DNA of 64,000 nt from Clostridia bacterium (GTDB lineage Bacteria > Bacillota > Clostridia > Christensenellales > DTU072): assembly GCA_017504305.1 (NCBI GenBank), contig JAFVRJ010000007.1:1-64000 (forward strand), read 5' to 3'. The notes beneath the pieces were generated by a model that was not told the DNA's origin, did no database searches, and worked only from the letters and a program-made list of their open reading frames with translations. The translations under genes and the position numbers were made by a program. This document shows positions 44,472-56,000 of this stretch, piece after piece (positions within the stretch are counted from its first letter, which is position 1; the number at the start of each line of letters is the position of its first letter).

Positions 44472-45341
44472 ATGAAAAAGGCAGTTAAAGTTAACAACAC
44501 GGTCCTCACTATCATTATGGTAGTAGTGTTGCTCGTTGCGTTGAGTACGGCAACGTACGCATGGTTCTCGGCAAGTAACGTCGTCAACCTTTCGAGGCTC
44601 GAGTTCACCGTCGGAACCGATGCGGTAAGAGGGGATCTTAAGGTTTCTTGGAACGAGCATCCCGACTTTATGGCTAACGAAGGCGCAGCTCTCGATTGGT
44701 CCTTATCCCTTGCGTGTGAAGACTCGACTATCGATCCCGCTATGCCCAACGTAGCTCCCACTAAAGGCATGGAGGTCGAACCCTTTATTAACAGCTTCTA
44801 CACCGGTACAAGCATCGTCGCAACTACACAAGCCGGTAAGATCAACGCCTACCGCTACAACGGCGTTAAGGTCGATCCCGCTCGCGTACATAAACCCAAA
44901 GAGACCGATAAACATAACTTCTACCTCTATAACATCAACCCCAACTTTGACCTCAACGTAACACTCCGCTTTACCATCAGCAACACCGTAGCAAGATACC
45001 TACACCTCGCAGTTTTTGTCGACGGCAAACTCGAGGGTATCGTCGGCTATAACGATAAAGTCCACTACGGCGAAATCGTTGGCGGTCAAGAAATTACCGA
45101 TACCATCTACGTCAACCAAGCCTTAACTTACGACTCCAAAACAAGTACGGGAAGCTATTCCCCCAAATACCACGAGTATAACTCTGCAATCGTATCCGAC
45201 TTCAGCTTCTTGGTAAGTAGCTATCGCGAAATCGAATTCGTTGCATGGTTCGACGGTATGAACATACGCGATAATCACGCTTTAAGTTCGGGTAGTATGA
45301 TGAGCATATCCTTCTTGGGCGACTACGTAGAAAAAGCATAA
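44472..45341 (+). CDS. TasA/camelysin-like protein with SipW-type signal sequence (subunit 3)
   Basis: 289 residues. MKKAVKVNNTVLTIIMVVVL then LVALSTATYAWFSASNV is the SipW-type signal. The mature region has PAMPNVAPTKGMEVEPF in the place of the PMIPI...VVGTTK motif, then FYLYNINPNFDLNVTLRFTI, LHLAVFVDGKLEG and FVAWFDGMNIRDNHALS with MSISFLGDY. GGAGGAA stands before the ATG, which follows the preceding stop by 3 bases. The family resemblance to subunits 1 and 2 supports repeated duplication within this cluster. Confidence 0.86.
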   Translation: MKKAVKVNNTVLTIIMVVVLLVALSTATYAWFSASNVVNLSRLEFTVGTDAVRGDLKVSWNEHPDFMANEGAALDWSLSLACEDSTIDPAMPNVAPTKGMEVEPFINSFYTGTSIVATTQAGKINAYRYNGVKVDPARVHKPKETDKHNFYLYNINPNFDLNVTLRFTISNTVARYLHLAVFVDGKLEGIVGYNDKVHYGEIVGGQEITDTIYVNQALTYDSKTSTGSYSPKYHEYNSAIVSDFSFLVSSYREIEFVAWFDGMNIRDNHALSSGSMMSISFLGDYVEKA

Positions 45342-45352
45342 AGGATTAAATT

Positions 45353-46915
45353 ATGGGAACTTTCTTTAAAGCGTTTTGCGATATATTCTTTGGCGGAATG
45401 CTCGGCATAATTTATGCCGATCCCGAAGCTTTGGGTAACCGTGGAGGCGTGATTGGTGCGCTTGTACAGATGTTTGACTTCAAAGCTTACGCCGAAGTTT
45501 ATAATCTTTACAAGCCTGATATGACTACCGGCCAAGTGGTCGGAGCTATTATTTGCTTTATCCTCGTAGTACTTGTACTCGCGGCACTTTTGTTCTGCGC
45601 GGTATTCTTTGGACGCAAACTCGTTAAGCGCATAATAGGCGATAAAATCTTAAACCAAGACCTTATTGTCGAAATCGATACTTTGCGCCGTGAGATAGTC
45701 AAGATCACCAAGGAAAAGGATAGAATTTTAGGATTAAAGATAGCATATCAGGGCTACGATATTTTAGAGGGTAACGACGGCGAAGATACTTCGAGCGAAA
45801 AGAAAGAGGGCGAAAGCCGTTTCTATAAGCTCACCGAAGTAGATAATAAATACGCCGATCCCGAGTATAAAGAACGCGAATACGAGTGCTATGAATATAA
45901 CCTCGAGCAAATTTGCGACCGATTCCGTAACTATGCCGCAAACAATCCCGATAGACCGTGGCGTAAACTTTATTACGAACCCAAGATTATAAGACTGTTC
46001 TTTGCCTCTCTTGCAACTACCCGCCTTATTATTCTACAAGGTATATCCGGTACCGGTAAAACCTCTCTCCCCGAGTGTTTAGGACACTTTTTGAAAAATG
46101 ATACCACTATCGCATCCGTTCAGCCCTCTTGGCGTGACCGTACCGAGCTATTCGGCTACTTCAACGAATTTACCAAGCGCTTCAACGAAACCGAAGTTCT
46201 CAAGGCTATGTACGATGCGACCTTTAATAAAGACGTCTATATCACCGTTCTCGACGAAATGAACATCGCTCGTGTCGAGTACTACTTTGCAGAAATGCTT
46301 TCTATTTTGGAAATGCCTTCGCGCGATCAATGGGTAGTAGACCTTGTTCCTTCAGGCTGGCCGAGCGACCCCAAACACGTCGTTAAAGGACGTTTCCGCT
46401 TGCCCGAGAATATGTGGTACGTAGGCACCGCTAACAACGACGACTCCACCTTTGCTATTTCCGATAAGGTTTACGACCGTGGTATGCCCATTAACATTAA
46501 TAGTAAGGCAGCGCCCTTCGACGCCCCTTTAACCGAGGGCTTACCCATCGATTATACCTACCTCGAGAAACTCTTTGCGAAAGCTCAAGAAGAACATAAG
46601 GTAAGTGAAGAAAACTTAAAGAAATTCGAGGAAATGGATAACTACGTTATCGAGCACTTCCGTTTGGCGTTTGGTAACCGTATCGTTAAACAGCTTCGCG
46701 AGTTCGTTCCCGTCTACGTAGCTTGTGGCGGTACCGAAATCGACGGCCTCGATTACGTACTATGTAATAAGATTTTGCGTAAGTTCGAATCGTTGAACTT
46801 GGCGTACATCCGTGACGAAGTCGATGACTATATCAAGTACCTCGACGACCACTTCGGCCCCGAAAATATGACCGAATGTAAAGAATACTTAACTCGCTTG
46901 AAGAAGCTCTTCTAA
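45353..46915 (+). CDS. membrane-anchored McrB-like AAA+ ATPase
   Basis: The 520-residue protein has an N-terminal region with one clear TM (about 62-86, VGAIICFILVVLVLAALLFC), a short coiled coil (about 105-128) and an AAA+ domain from about 210: Walker A GISGTGKTS at 230-238, Walker B ITVLDEMN at 297-304 followed by the McrB/dynein-like ARVEYYFAEMLSILE, and a sensor region VGTANNDDSTFAISD with the arginine of YDRGMP. McrB-like ATPases of restriction systems normally move DNA and carry no TM. Here the gene sits between TasA-like subunits and a DUF2357 gene, which points to a role at the membrane. AAGGA precedes the ATG. Confidence 0.88.
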   Translation: MGTFFKAFCDIFFGGMLGIIYADPEALGNRGGVIGALVQMFDFKAYAEVYNLYKPDMTTGQVVGAIICFILVVLVLAALLFCAVFFGRKLVKRIIGDKILNQDLIVEIDTLRREIVKITKEKDRILGLKIAYQGYDILEGNDGEDTSSEKKEGESRFYKLTEVDNKYADPEYKEREYECYEYNLEQICDRFRNYAANNPDRPWRKLYYEPKIIRLFFASLATTRLIILQGISGTGKTSLPECLGHFLKNDTTIASVQPSWRDRTELFGYFNEFTKRFNETEVLKAMYDATFNKDVYITVLDEMNIARVEYYFAEMLSILEMPSRDQWVVDLVPSGWPSDPKHVVKGRFRLPENMWYVGTANNDDSTFAISDKVYDRGMPININSKAAPFDAPLTEGLPIDYTYLEKLFAKAQEEHKVSEENLKKFEEMDNYVIEHFRLAFGNRIVKQLREFVPVYVACGGTEIDGLDYVLCNKILRKFESLNLAYIRDEVDDYIKYLDDHFGPENMTECKEYLTRLKKLF

Positions 46916-46930
46916 TACTTAAGGTAAGAT

Positions 46931-49114
46931 ATGGCAAGTAATATTTACGAGAAAATCGTTTATCAAATTAATAATTTGATTAAGCAGGAGGACATCTATC
47001 CAAAATATATGGATAGTATTTCCGGTGGCAAAAACGATTATAAAATCTCGCAAGTTTACACCAAAAAGAACTACGACAGCGAGTGGATAGGGACTATCGA
47101 GGACTGCATCGTCAGCCTTGATAACATCGTCCGTAACCCCCGTAAGTTTATTGTTATCGAGGAAGATATAGTTGATATTTCGCTTGCAAGGAGCATTTCC
47201 GTTGAGTCGGTTAAGCACCTATCGCAACACACCAACTTGATTTCTTCCGTTGATAAAAACGGCATGGTTATTCCGTCGAAGATCCTCAATACCAGTAAGG
47301 AAGAATCCTTCGACATCTACGAAAACCGCTTTATTTACACACTTCTATTGAAGGTTAGGGACTTTATCGATAGGCGCTTTACCGAAATCCAAAACGCTCT
47401 TTTGCGTAGCGGTGAAATCGATATAGCGGTCGAAAGTGAGTTCTCGATCAATAAGAATAAGGTTAAGTATAAGCTTGACGGCGCCGCTAACTTCCCCTTT
47501 GACGCGGTAGTCAAAAAGAAGGGCGAAGGCCTCACCGACATCGAAAGAATTACTCATATTAAGAGCATTATAAGCGACTTCTTGGCAAGCCCGTTTAGCA
47601 AGGAAATGCGTTCTTGCGCCCCTGTAAGACCGCCGATTTTGCGTACTAACGTTATACTTAAAAACCCCGACTTTAAGAAAGCTCTCGTACTGTGGCAATT
47701 TATCGAAAGTGCCGAAAAGATGGACTTTACTATCGATTCGGTTACCGAAACTCAAGAAATGTCACCGCAACTTGCTGATAAGTATAGGGGACTTATATTC
47801 TTAAATACCGTCCTTATGCAGTCTATTGCCGAAACGCGCAGAGACGAGGAAGTCTTTGATAGTGTCGAGCAAGAAGTCAAGACCGAAGCGGACGAGTATC
47901 GCACCAAAAACATCGACGACTTTGTGCCGGACGACTTCCCGCACCTCAAGATGGAGCTATCGGAAATCCGCAGAGTTTACCGTCGTTTAATAGCCGGTGA
48001 AGCCACCTTGACGAGCGGTGAGATGAGTAAGCTTAACGGCGCTCTCGACCGTGTTATAAGGCAGTATAAGATTAATAAAGCCAAAGAGGATAGCTATCGC
48101 CAACAACAACTAATCCTTAAGCAACTCGAGGAAGAAAAGATTGCAAAGCGTCTTGCTCTCCGCGAGCAAAAGGATCTTGAGCGTAAGGCGAGGGCTGAAG
48201 AAGCTCGTAGACGTATTCAACTCCGTAAGGACGAGGCAGCGCATAAACTTCGTATTAAGAAGTTGGAAGCTCAAGCCCAGCTTGAAGAAAAACGCAAAGA
48301 AAAGGAGTCGCGCGAAAGACTTAAACTGGAACGCGAAAGGCAAAAACAAGAGCTTTTACGCTTGGAAAAGGAGCGCGAGGAGCTTGAAAACTATCGCGTA
48401 GTAAACAAGCAAAAGCTTTTAGAGCTTCGCTCCATACAAGACAAACGCATTGCAGACGAAAGGCGCATTTCCGCACACGAGGACGAGAATATGCGTTTAT
48501 TGCACGAGCAATTTTCGCAAAAGGCGAGTGTTGCGCGCGAAAAACTATTCTTTGCAAAGCAACAGTACGATATAGCTCTTCGCAGGTTTAAGGAAGAGGA
48601 AGATGCTCTCGAGCAAGAGAGGCGCGACCACGTCAACCAAATGGCGGAAGCCAAGAGCGAACGTGCCAAAAAGCAAGAGGAAGCCTTTATGTTAGAGCGC
48701 CTTGCAAAGGAGCAAGAGCAATCTGCAAAGGACGTTGACGAGCAAAAGGTAGTAACGCTACAAAAGATGCGTGAGGATAGCGATAAGTATTGGGAGGAGG
48801 AGCAACGCCTTGCCACCGAGCTTGCTATTAAGCTTAAGCTGGACGTATTACGCAAGTATGAGCAAGATGAAACGCGCACGATAGTCCAAATGCGTGAGGA
48901 TGCATTGCGTTCGATAAGGAGTATCGAGGCGGGATTCAACGATAGGTTGACGGTAGAAGAAATGCTTGCTATCGAAAAACTGCTTGTTCTTGCTCGTAAG
49001 AATATGACGGAAGAGGAAATTAACGAGAAGATGAAGGCTTACGATAAGAATATGCGTAAGCGTGCACGTAAGCGTGCGTTCAACAAACTTAAGGAGCGTT
49101 TCTCCAAGAAATAG
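46931..49114 (+). CDS. DUF2357-like protein with long coiled coil and no nuclease domain
   Basis: 727 residues. The N-terminal 300 resemble DUF2357, a domain found in McrC-type partners of McrB: IVRNPRKFIVIEEDIVDISL, LSQHTNLISSVDKNGMVIPS and especially FDIYENRFIYTLLLKVRDFI at 128-146. In McrC a PD-(D/E)XK nuclease follows; here residues about 370-670 are a highly charged heptad-rich coiled coil (EEKIAKRLALREQKDLERKA and similar), and the end is basic (RKRARKRAFNKLKERFSKK). No signal or TM. It is likely the partner of the AAA ATPase 15 bases upstream, with the coil as lever, tether or scaffold. AAGGT precedes the ATG. Confidence 0.8.
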   Translation: MASNIYEKIVYQINNLIKQEDIYPKYMDSISGGKNDYKISQVYTKKNYDSEWIGTIEDCIVSLDNIVRNPRKFIVIEEDIVDISLARSISVESVKHLSQHTNLISSVDKNGMVIPSKILNTSKEESFDIYENRFIYTLLLKVRDFIDRRFTEIQNALLRSGEIDIAVESEFSINKNKVKYKLDGAANFPFDAVVKKKGEGLTDIERITHIKSIISDFLASPFSKEMRSCAPVRPPILRTNVILKNPDFKKALVLWQFIESAEKMDFTIDSVTETQEMSPQLADKYRGLIFLNTVLMQSIAETRRDEEVFDSVEQEVKTEADEYRTKNIDDFVPDDFPHLKMELSEIRRVYRRLIAGEATLTSGEMSKLNGALDRVIRQYKINKAKEDSYRQQQLILKQLEEEKIAKRLALREQKDLERKARAEEARRRIQLRKDEAAHKLRIKKLEAQAQLEEKRKEKESRERLKLERERQKQELLRLEKEREELENYRVVNKQKLLELRSIQDKRIADERRISAHEDENMRLLHEQFSQKASVAREKLFFAKQQYDIALRRFKEEEDALEQERRDHVNQMAEAKSERAKKQEEAFMLERLAKEQEQSAKDVDEQKVVTLQKMREDSDKYWEEEQRLATELAIKLKLDVLRKYEQDETRTIVQMREDALRSIRSIEAGFNDRLTVEEMLAIEKLLVLARKNMTEEEINEKMKAYDKNMRKRARKRAFNKLKERFSKK

Positions 49115-49843
49115 ATGAAAAAACCGAGTGCTAAAAAGATAATAGGGGGTGTAACGACGGCGTTGCTCGTCGTTGCTTTTTTGCTGGCGTTAGTTAGCCT
49201 TGCATCGGTATTGATGCAGACTTTGCGCGGGCAAGAAGCCTCGTTATTCGGTTATAAAATGTATTACGTAGAGTCCGATAGCATGTCGCCTACCCTCGAA
49301 AAAGGTGACATGATTATAAGCAAATCAATCAAGGACGTAAGCCCCAATAAGATCGATAAATTAATAGACGAAGGGGACGTAGTAACCTTTAAGCAAGAGG
49401 TTCAAGGCATCGTTATAAACAATACTCACCGTGTTGTTAAGGACGTATATTTTGACGAGGAGCTTGGCGCATACTGCGTAGTAACGCGTGGCGACAACCC
49501 TTCTGCGCCCACCGATGCCCCTATACCGATAAGTGCCATCAAGGCAAAAATGATTAAGCGCACGACGACTCTTGCCGACTTATACGAGTTTTTAGGCTCG
49601 ACTTCGGGTATAGCTGTAGTTATCGTTTTACCGATGGGATTACTGCTTGTTAGCACCATTTATCAGCTTGTTATCAAAATCAAAAAACCCGCTCAAAAAG
49701 AGGATGAAGCTCCTAAAAAAGAGAGTGCTTCTCGCGAGGAAGAAATCAAACGCCAAGCGGTAATCGATTACCTAAAAGAGCAAGCAATAAAAGAGTATCT
49801 TGAGCAGAAAAACGATATTAACGGCAACCAAAAGAAGCAATAG
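49115..49843 (+). CDS. SipW/ER-type signal peptidase I (copy 2)
   Basis: 242 residues. N-terminal TM (about 12-34), then VESDSMSPTLEKGDM with Ser56, NNTHRVV with His105 and TRGDNPSAPTD with Asp127, and a second TM (about 158-178). This is again the Ser-His-Asp ER/SipW class. The tail EEEIKRQAVIDYLKEQAIKE closely parallels the tail of copy 1 (EEEIKRKAIEEYL), although the catalytic domains differ a lot. The ATG follows the upstream stop codon directly with no Shine-Dalgarno sequence, so it is translated by coupling. Together with copy 1 it suggests separate substrates or a paired complex. Confidence 0.92.
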   Translation: MKKPSAKKIIGGVTTALLVVAFLLALVSLASVLMQTLRGQEASLFGYKMYYVESDSMSPTLEKGDMIISKSIKDVSPNKIDKLIDEGDVVTFKQEVQGIVINNTHRVVKDVYFDEELGAYCVVTRGDNPSAPTDAPIPISAIKAKMIKRTTTLADLYEFLGSTSGIAVVIVLPMGLLLVSTIYQLVIKIKKPAQKEDEAPKKESASREEEIKRQAVIDYLKEQAIKEYLEQKNDINGNQKKQ

Positions 49844-49863
49844 GGCAACCCAAACAAGGATAA

Positions 49864-49890
49864 AACGGGCGCACAAAGCGCTCGTTTTTT
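49864..49890 (+). terminator. intrinsic terminator ending the TasA/SipW/AAA block
   Basis: AACGGGCGC-acaaa-GCGCTCGTT with one G-U pair, followed by four T. It means the giant gene at 50007 likely has its own transcript. Confidence 0.85.
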
Positions 49891-49913
49891 GATGTATCAA
49901 ACAAGAGCACCAA

Positions 49914-49943
49914 TTGACGGTTGTAGTAATTTAATCGTAAAAC
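49914..49943 (+). promoter_or_regulatory. possible promoter of the giant surface protein gene
   Basis: TTGACG (49914-49919), 18-base spacer, TAAAAC (49938-49943). The -10 is imperfect. An AT-rich stretch with TATAAT-like sequence follows at about 49965-49990 and could be used instead. Confidence 0.4.
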
Positions 49944-50006
49944 ATATTGCCATTAATCGCGCGCATATATATAATAATTATTATTTTATATAAGGCGCAC
50001 GCACGT

Positions 50007-53000
50007 ATGTACAACAAGCTAACGACAAAAAGAATCATTTTTTTAGTAGCGTTAATAGCGCTATTTGTCGTTACGCTCGCTTTTTCTACCTTATATCAAC
50101 CCACCTTAAATAACACCCCCGTCGAGCTCACCCAAACTACCCTCCCCGATGTGGCGTTAGCAAACGTTGGTTCTCTTAACGCAAAAAGTGCCTATCATTT
50201 TAATACTGAAGATATTAGCAATTATAATTCAAATTCTGGCACCGTTACGTTGGACGTAGGCTCGCCTTCGTTGGACAATATCGCTTGGTCTTATTCTTGT
50301 GGCGATTATGACTACAGCATGACAATTAATAAAGAAACCAACTGCGATATGCAGATCGAAAAATTTAAGGCAGATAAAGGATATAACTTTGGTAACGCTG
50401 TTTTAAATCTTGAAATCCCGCAATTTGTTAAAAACCTTTTAAGTAGTGGCACCGTAAACATAAGAGTTCTTGCTTCTTATCAATATGAAGCACATATGTT
50501 AGGTACGGTATCTTATTCATATTTCTACATGGGCTACAAGCGCACAAATCAATTGTTAACGCAACTTCCGGTTACCCTTAGTGGCAAGCCCAATGAAAAA
50601 GATTATTCATTATTTTTAGGTGATTTTGAGGAAAAATCCAATGATGATTGGTGGATATTCGATAATAGTTTAAGTTTAGACATTGATTTCAATTATAATT
50701 TAACTGCAGACGATTCTTACCTTGCATTGGGTATTGCCTGTGCTAACCAAGATACGGGAGCCCCTGCTCCGCGCGTCGGCTTGTATAACGTAAGACTCGT
50801 CATAACTTATAATGGAAGCGTTGACGTTAGTGTGCCGAGCAATGGTACTTTTAGCTATAAGCTTTATGAAAATGCTACCTATACTTCACTTGGCACTCCT
50901 ACCAAAACGGGGACAACCAATGCGCTTAAACAAGCAGTCGGCAATCCTTTTGTTGCGCTGGAAATCGAACCTATTGAGTCTACACCCGGTTATAGAATAG
51001 ATAGTGTTGTATCGGCAACCAGTTATACTTACAACTTTGGTAATAATGGTTGGGGCAATGATTTGGTTTCTAATAGAATTATTTATATAGATGCTTGTGA
51101 TTATTCGCGCCCGGCAGATGAAACTAATCGTAATACCGCTGCATCAAACACTCAAGCACATTTATTGAGTGGTAGTACTACAAGGGTTAACTTTGTGGCT
51201 CGTACAGTTAAGTTAATCTACGTATCGAATTACGATAAGAACTATGCGGTAAATGGTGCAGATGCGACAATAGAGCATTACGTCACGCTGTATAATTCTA
51301 ATGCGGAACACTTGATAAAAAATGCTAAAACAATATTTACTGGAACAAATTCATTTAGTTCCGGTTGGCGTTATACTGATTATTCTACAAATGCAGGGGC
51401 TGGGTATTACGAATTAGAAACGCCTGTTGATTTGACAGATCGTATACAATACGCTCCGCCATTTGATATAGTAAGTAATCGTTGTGTATTCCGCATGCAT
51501 GCGAACTGGGTTGATGCGACCGCGACAGATGGGGATGATTACTTTACTATATCGGCATCCCAATACGATAGGATGTATTCTGACGTAACCTATACTCTTA
51601 CTTATAATAGGCAGTATTTTGACCTAATAAACGTATATGCTTACTATACGTCTGGAGACCTCGCCGGCACTCACATTACTCTTGATCCGTTAGGTAATAA
51701 CAAATGGAAACTGTATGGCATAAGCGGTAACTGCACACTAGTAGGTGAGTGGTTGCCACAGAGTTTTACGCCCACTTATAATGTTGGTGAACCTAAATCG
51801 TTTACGCCGATAGAAAAAGTATATGTTTATAAGGGAGTTTCCGCGGCAGATATGCCCACTTGCGTAGGTAATGGCAATTGGATGTTTATAAGATGGAACG
51901 TAAGTGGTGATTATCAGGATGGTCAGCCATATAATGGTTTAACGCATATACCAGCTGGAGCGAAATCAGCTCATTATGTAGCGGAGTGGGTTGAAACCAG
52001 TACTTGTTATCGAGTTACCGATTTCAATCAACATACTGTTGATGAATGGTCTTCAGACGGGGTTATTTTCCCATCTGGACGCCAATATGACCATAAAAGG
52101 GATGGCGTTCCTGAAGTATATTCTGTTGCTAATAATAATTATAAATTTGGAGGTCTAACCGGTATCGTAGTTGCTGACGCACAGAAGCAAAACAGAGAGC
52201 TTACAGGCTATCCGGTGTTTATACCAGTTTATTTTGCTGGACAATTAAGGCAGGATATTATAGATGGCAAGGTAACCAAAGTAAACATTACCGCGAGTGC
52301 AGATCTTTATGCTGGGGCTGGGCGTTTAGAAGGTGGTGCGTATTTTAGTTCTTCCCACACATATTTCGACGTATGGGAAGGCTGCACGAGAGACTTAGCT
52401 TTATCGACCAATGGATCCGCAAGCAATGAAGATCGTTGGAGGTACGTATCAAGCAATTTTAGTGGAAGTACAGAATCTGATAATTTAGATTTAAACGTTA
52501 AGATAGAAAATGTAGGTAGTGGTGGAAATACATACTCAGGAGACTATTTTTATGAGTTCAGCACTAGCAGTAAGCTTCAAATTGTGAGTGATAACAAATC
52601 TAAAACATTTCAAATAGACGTAACTCCAAGCACTTTAGGATTTACCATAGGTATGTTGGTTAAGTTTTGGAACAGTACAATCAATATTGGTAAAATAACG
52701 AACCATTTTGGTATGATGAAGAATGTCAAGTACCAAGTAACCGCGGCAACATCCGATTATAATTATAATAAGGCAATTTTGAACTCGAATGCACCAACAG
52801 GTAGCAGCAAAACATTGTCTATTACACAACATGGTACTAATCCGATCGGTAAACGTGATGCTTTTTGGTCGTATGAGGGGTATGAATTTTTAGGATGGTC
52901 AACGACACGAACCAGTACGACAGGCGATAAGAATATGTTGCTCAATGGCTCATCGAGCGGTATTACATATTATGCTATTTGGCAAAAACAAAACTTCCCG

Positions 53001-56000
53001 ATTTTAAGCTACAACCTTTATGTGGGGGATGATCCAGAGGATCCTACTAAAAAAGCCTATGCGGCGGAAGTTAGAAAAGCTTACTATTATAAGTATGGTA
53101 GTGGTGTGATCACAGGCAATGGTTCAGAAGCTTATTTTATTGATGGTAATTATTCCTACGTGCGGCAAGGGTCAGGTGGACTGCCAACCAGTGGTTTTAC
53201 CTACCAAGGGACTTGGTTTATAGGCGACAACACGGCGTTTACAAGTTTGATGACTTGTAATTGGACTTGGTCTTCACAGAGTCCACCTTCTTTGGCAACC
53301 ACAAATTCAAGTAGCATCAACGCAACGTTGACAACAGAGAGCAAGGTAACAGTCAACTCTACCACAAGCTATAGGAAAGCAATCTACGTAGGTTTCTACT
53401 ATACTATGGATGCGCCTACCGTTACTATGGGCACGGTATCGCCTGTAAATTATGGTTATTCAATAAATTTAACCTCTGCTATAACGGCGAGTGGCCACGG
53501 GGCTCAATCCACGCGAGACGTCAAATTGACGTATACTTGGTTAAACAGCAAGGGGCAAAAACCATCGTTTTATATAGATGACCAACCTATTCTTTATACA
53601 GTCAAAGAGACAGATGGCTATAAAGTTAATTTACAAGCCGATATTACCATTTATGGTACGGTTGGCTCTGGTGTTACGCTTGCAAGGAACGTTGATTCTT
53701 CCGTTATCAACTGTGCAATCAATGCACTAGTATTAAAATTAGTTGTTGCAAATGGTGCATCCAACGTTTTAACATATAACGGCACTATACAACAATTCCC
53801 GTATGTGGCGCGATTGGATGAAAGTGCTTATACCGGTTTGGATGCAACCGAGCTTGCCTACCTTCAATCGGTTGTTATCAACGAGCATAACGGCTATGCT
53901 TGGTATTATAATTCATCTGCAAATAACAGTATTAACTTGGGATTTGGCTTGATTGCCAAACTCATTGCGCTACAATATCAATGCGCTTTGGGCACCATTA
54001 GCGTTGACGGACAAACAAAGAACATTTACGCAGGATATACCACCATAACACAAAGCGGTACCAATACGGAGTTCTATGCGGCGGGTAAGTACTCCGTTGA
54101 CACGATTATTTTACGTAAGGTCAACCAAGGGACTGAAACGGATACACCCAACACCAACTTCGTTTGGTCCAAGCCTGTTAGCGTTAATCCGCAACAACAC
54201 TCGGCTGACTCTACCATTTATGCAGAGATTACCCCTGCACAACTCGATATTTACGCCGTTTATTCGCGCAAGGTATTCGGTACTATAAGCGAGCCCAGCG
54301 TAACTCTACTTGACGATCATTATAGCGTTCTTGGTGGATCACCGCTAAACGGCAATACCGATCTAACGACCGGAGCTACAAGTTACGTGGCATTTGATGG
54401 TATGCTGGGCAACGACGCGCAAGACTATCTTGCAACAACCGGCAAATACTATGATAGCCTAATTGATTGCTGGAGTAGGGAAAGTGGCCATACTAAAGGT
54501 AGATACGCAATATTCTTTAACGTACTTGCTCACGTAACCGTAGGCGAAGGGGATAGTCAACAAAGTATTATTAATCCCGATTTCTATCCCTTACTCAATA
54601 ACTATGGTATCACCATAAACGCTACCACCGATAATTACGCCAAGACTAACGGCGCAAACGGCGGTGGTATTAGGCTATATCGTGTAAATAACGTTAACGA
54701 TACCAATACGCCCGACGATTACACCGACGACGTATTTATGTTCGATACCTATTCTGTTTCAGCGTTCTACGATTATTGTGAGGAAGAAACCTCTATCCCC
54801 GATAGCTACAAAGTATTTGAAATTCTACCCCTCATAATGTCGGCTCCTGCGTTGGAGTCTTCCGGTAGCTATACCTATGACGGCACGGCTCATGGTCCGC
54901 AGTATAGCTTTAGCGGTATGGATATCGAAACCGGCAGTGACATTGAAGATAAAGATAGACAAACGGAAATTTTAGGTATCTCCATCCCCGAAGGCTGGGA
55001 TACTTGGACTGATGCTCAAAAAGAAGCGCACGTCCAATCCGCTCTTTCGAACGGCACAGCCGTCACCGTAGGAACAAATAGAAACAATAACGTAGTCGCT
55101 CCTTATACTCCCGCTGGAGAGGGCTCTAACGCATACTTCGATTATCTATACTTTACCCAAATTAACGCAGGTTCCTATGGCGTAATATTGGTCGGCGCAA
55201 AAAATCAGAACTTCCAATTTTCAACCTATTACGTTATCAAATGGACTATCGCACCTAAAACGTTGTCGGCGAGCGTTTCCAACGCAACCGAGTTAGAGGA
55301 GGGCAATACCACCAACGGAACCTATTTCGGCGACAAGAACTACGGCGGTATTAAAGTAAACTTCAGCGGTATAATCGCAGGCGATAGCTTGAGCCTTGGT
55401 TATTCCGCCACCTTCAACGGCAACGAGGGCGAAGAATACTTCCGTTACTCTACCTTAACGAGCGCCATCCAAAATGATAATTACTATTACCTATACGGCA
55501 AATATCATGGTAATTATAGTTTTGTGTTGAACGGAATATCCGAAAACGACCGCCAAACTCCTCATGCGCATAATAGCGTTTACGGCGCTAAAGACGCAAG
55601 TAACTATACCTTCGATGCGGAAAATCACGCTTGGACCATAAATCAACGCCCGTTGCAAGCAACGGCAAGTGCTACCACTTCCTTTATTTATAACGGCACA
55701 GCACAAGGCATCACGGTTACCATTTCTAACCTATATGCCGAAAACTTTAACCAAGACGTAGCGTATAGCGCGATGCTCGCGGAAATAACCAAGTCCGGCA
55801 CCATTACTTTTACCGCAAATCATACTTTAAAAACCGATTCCAACACGCAATTTACCGTAAACGCTCCCAGTTTTGAAAACGGAACGTTCACGTTTACCTT
55901 TACCACCATTAACGCAGAGGATTATCTAACCTCTATCAGCGACGTACAATATAACGTTGGTACCACCGATTACGATAACTATTCGTTAACTCCTATTTCC

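Noticed and set aside
45353..49114. McrBC-type restriction system
   Set aside because: The ATPase and DUF2357 domains fit, but no nuclease motif was seen, the ATPase has a TM helix, no methyltransferase or DNA-recognition domain is nearby, and the neighbours are secretion genes.
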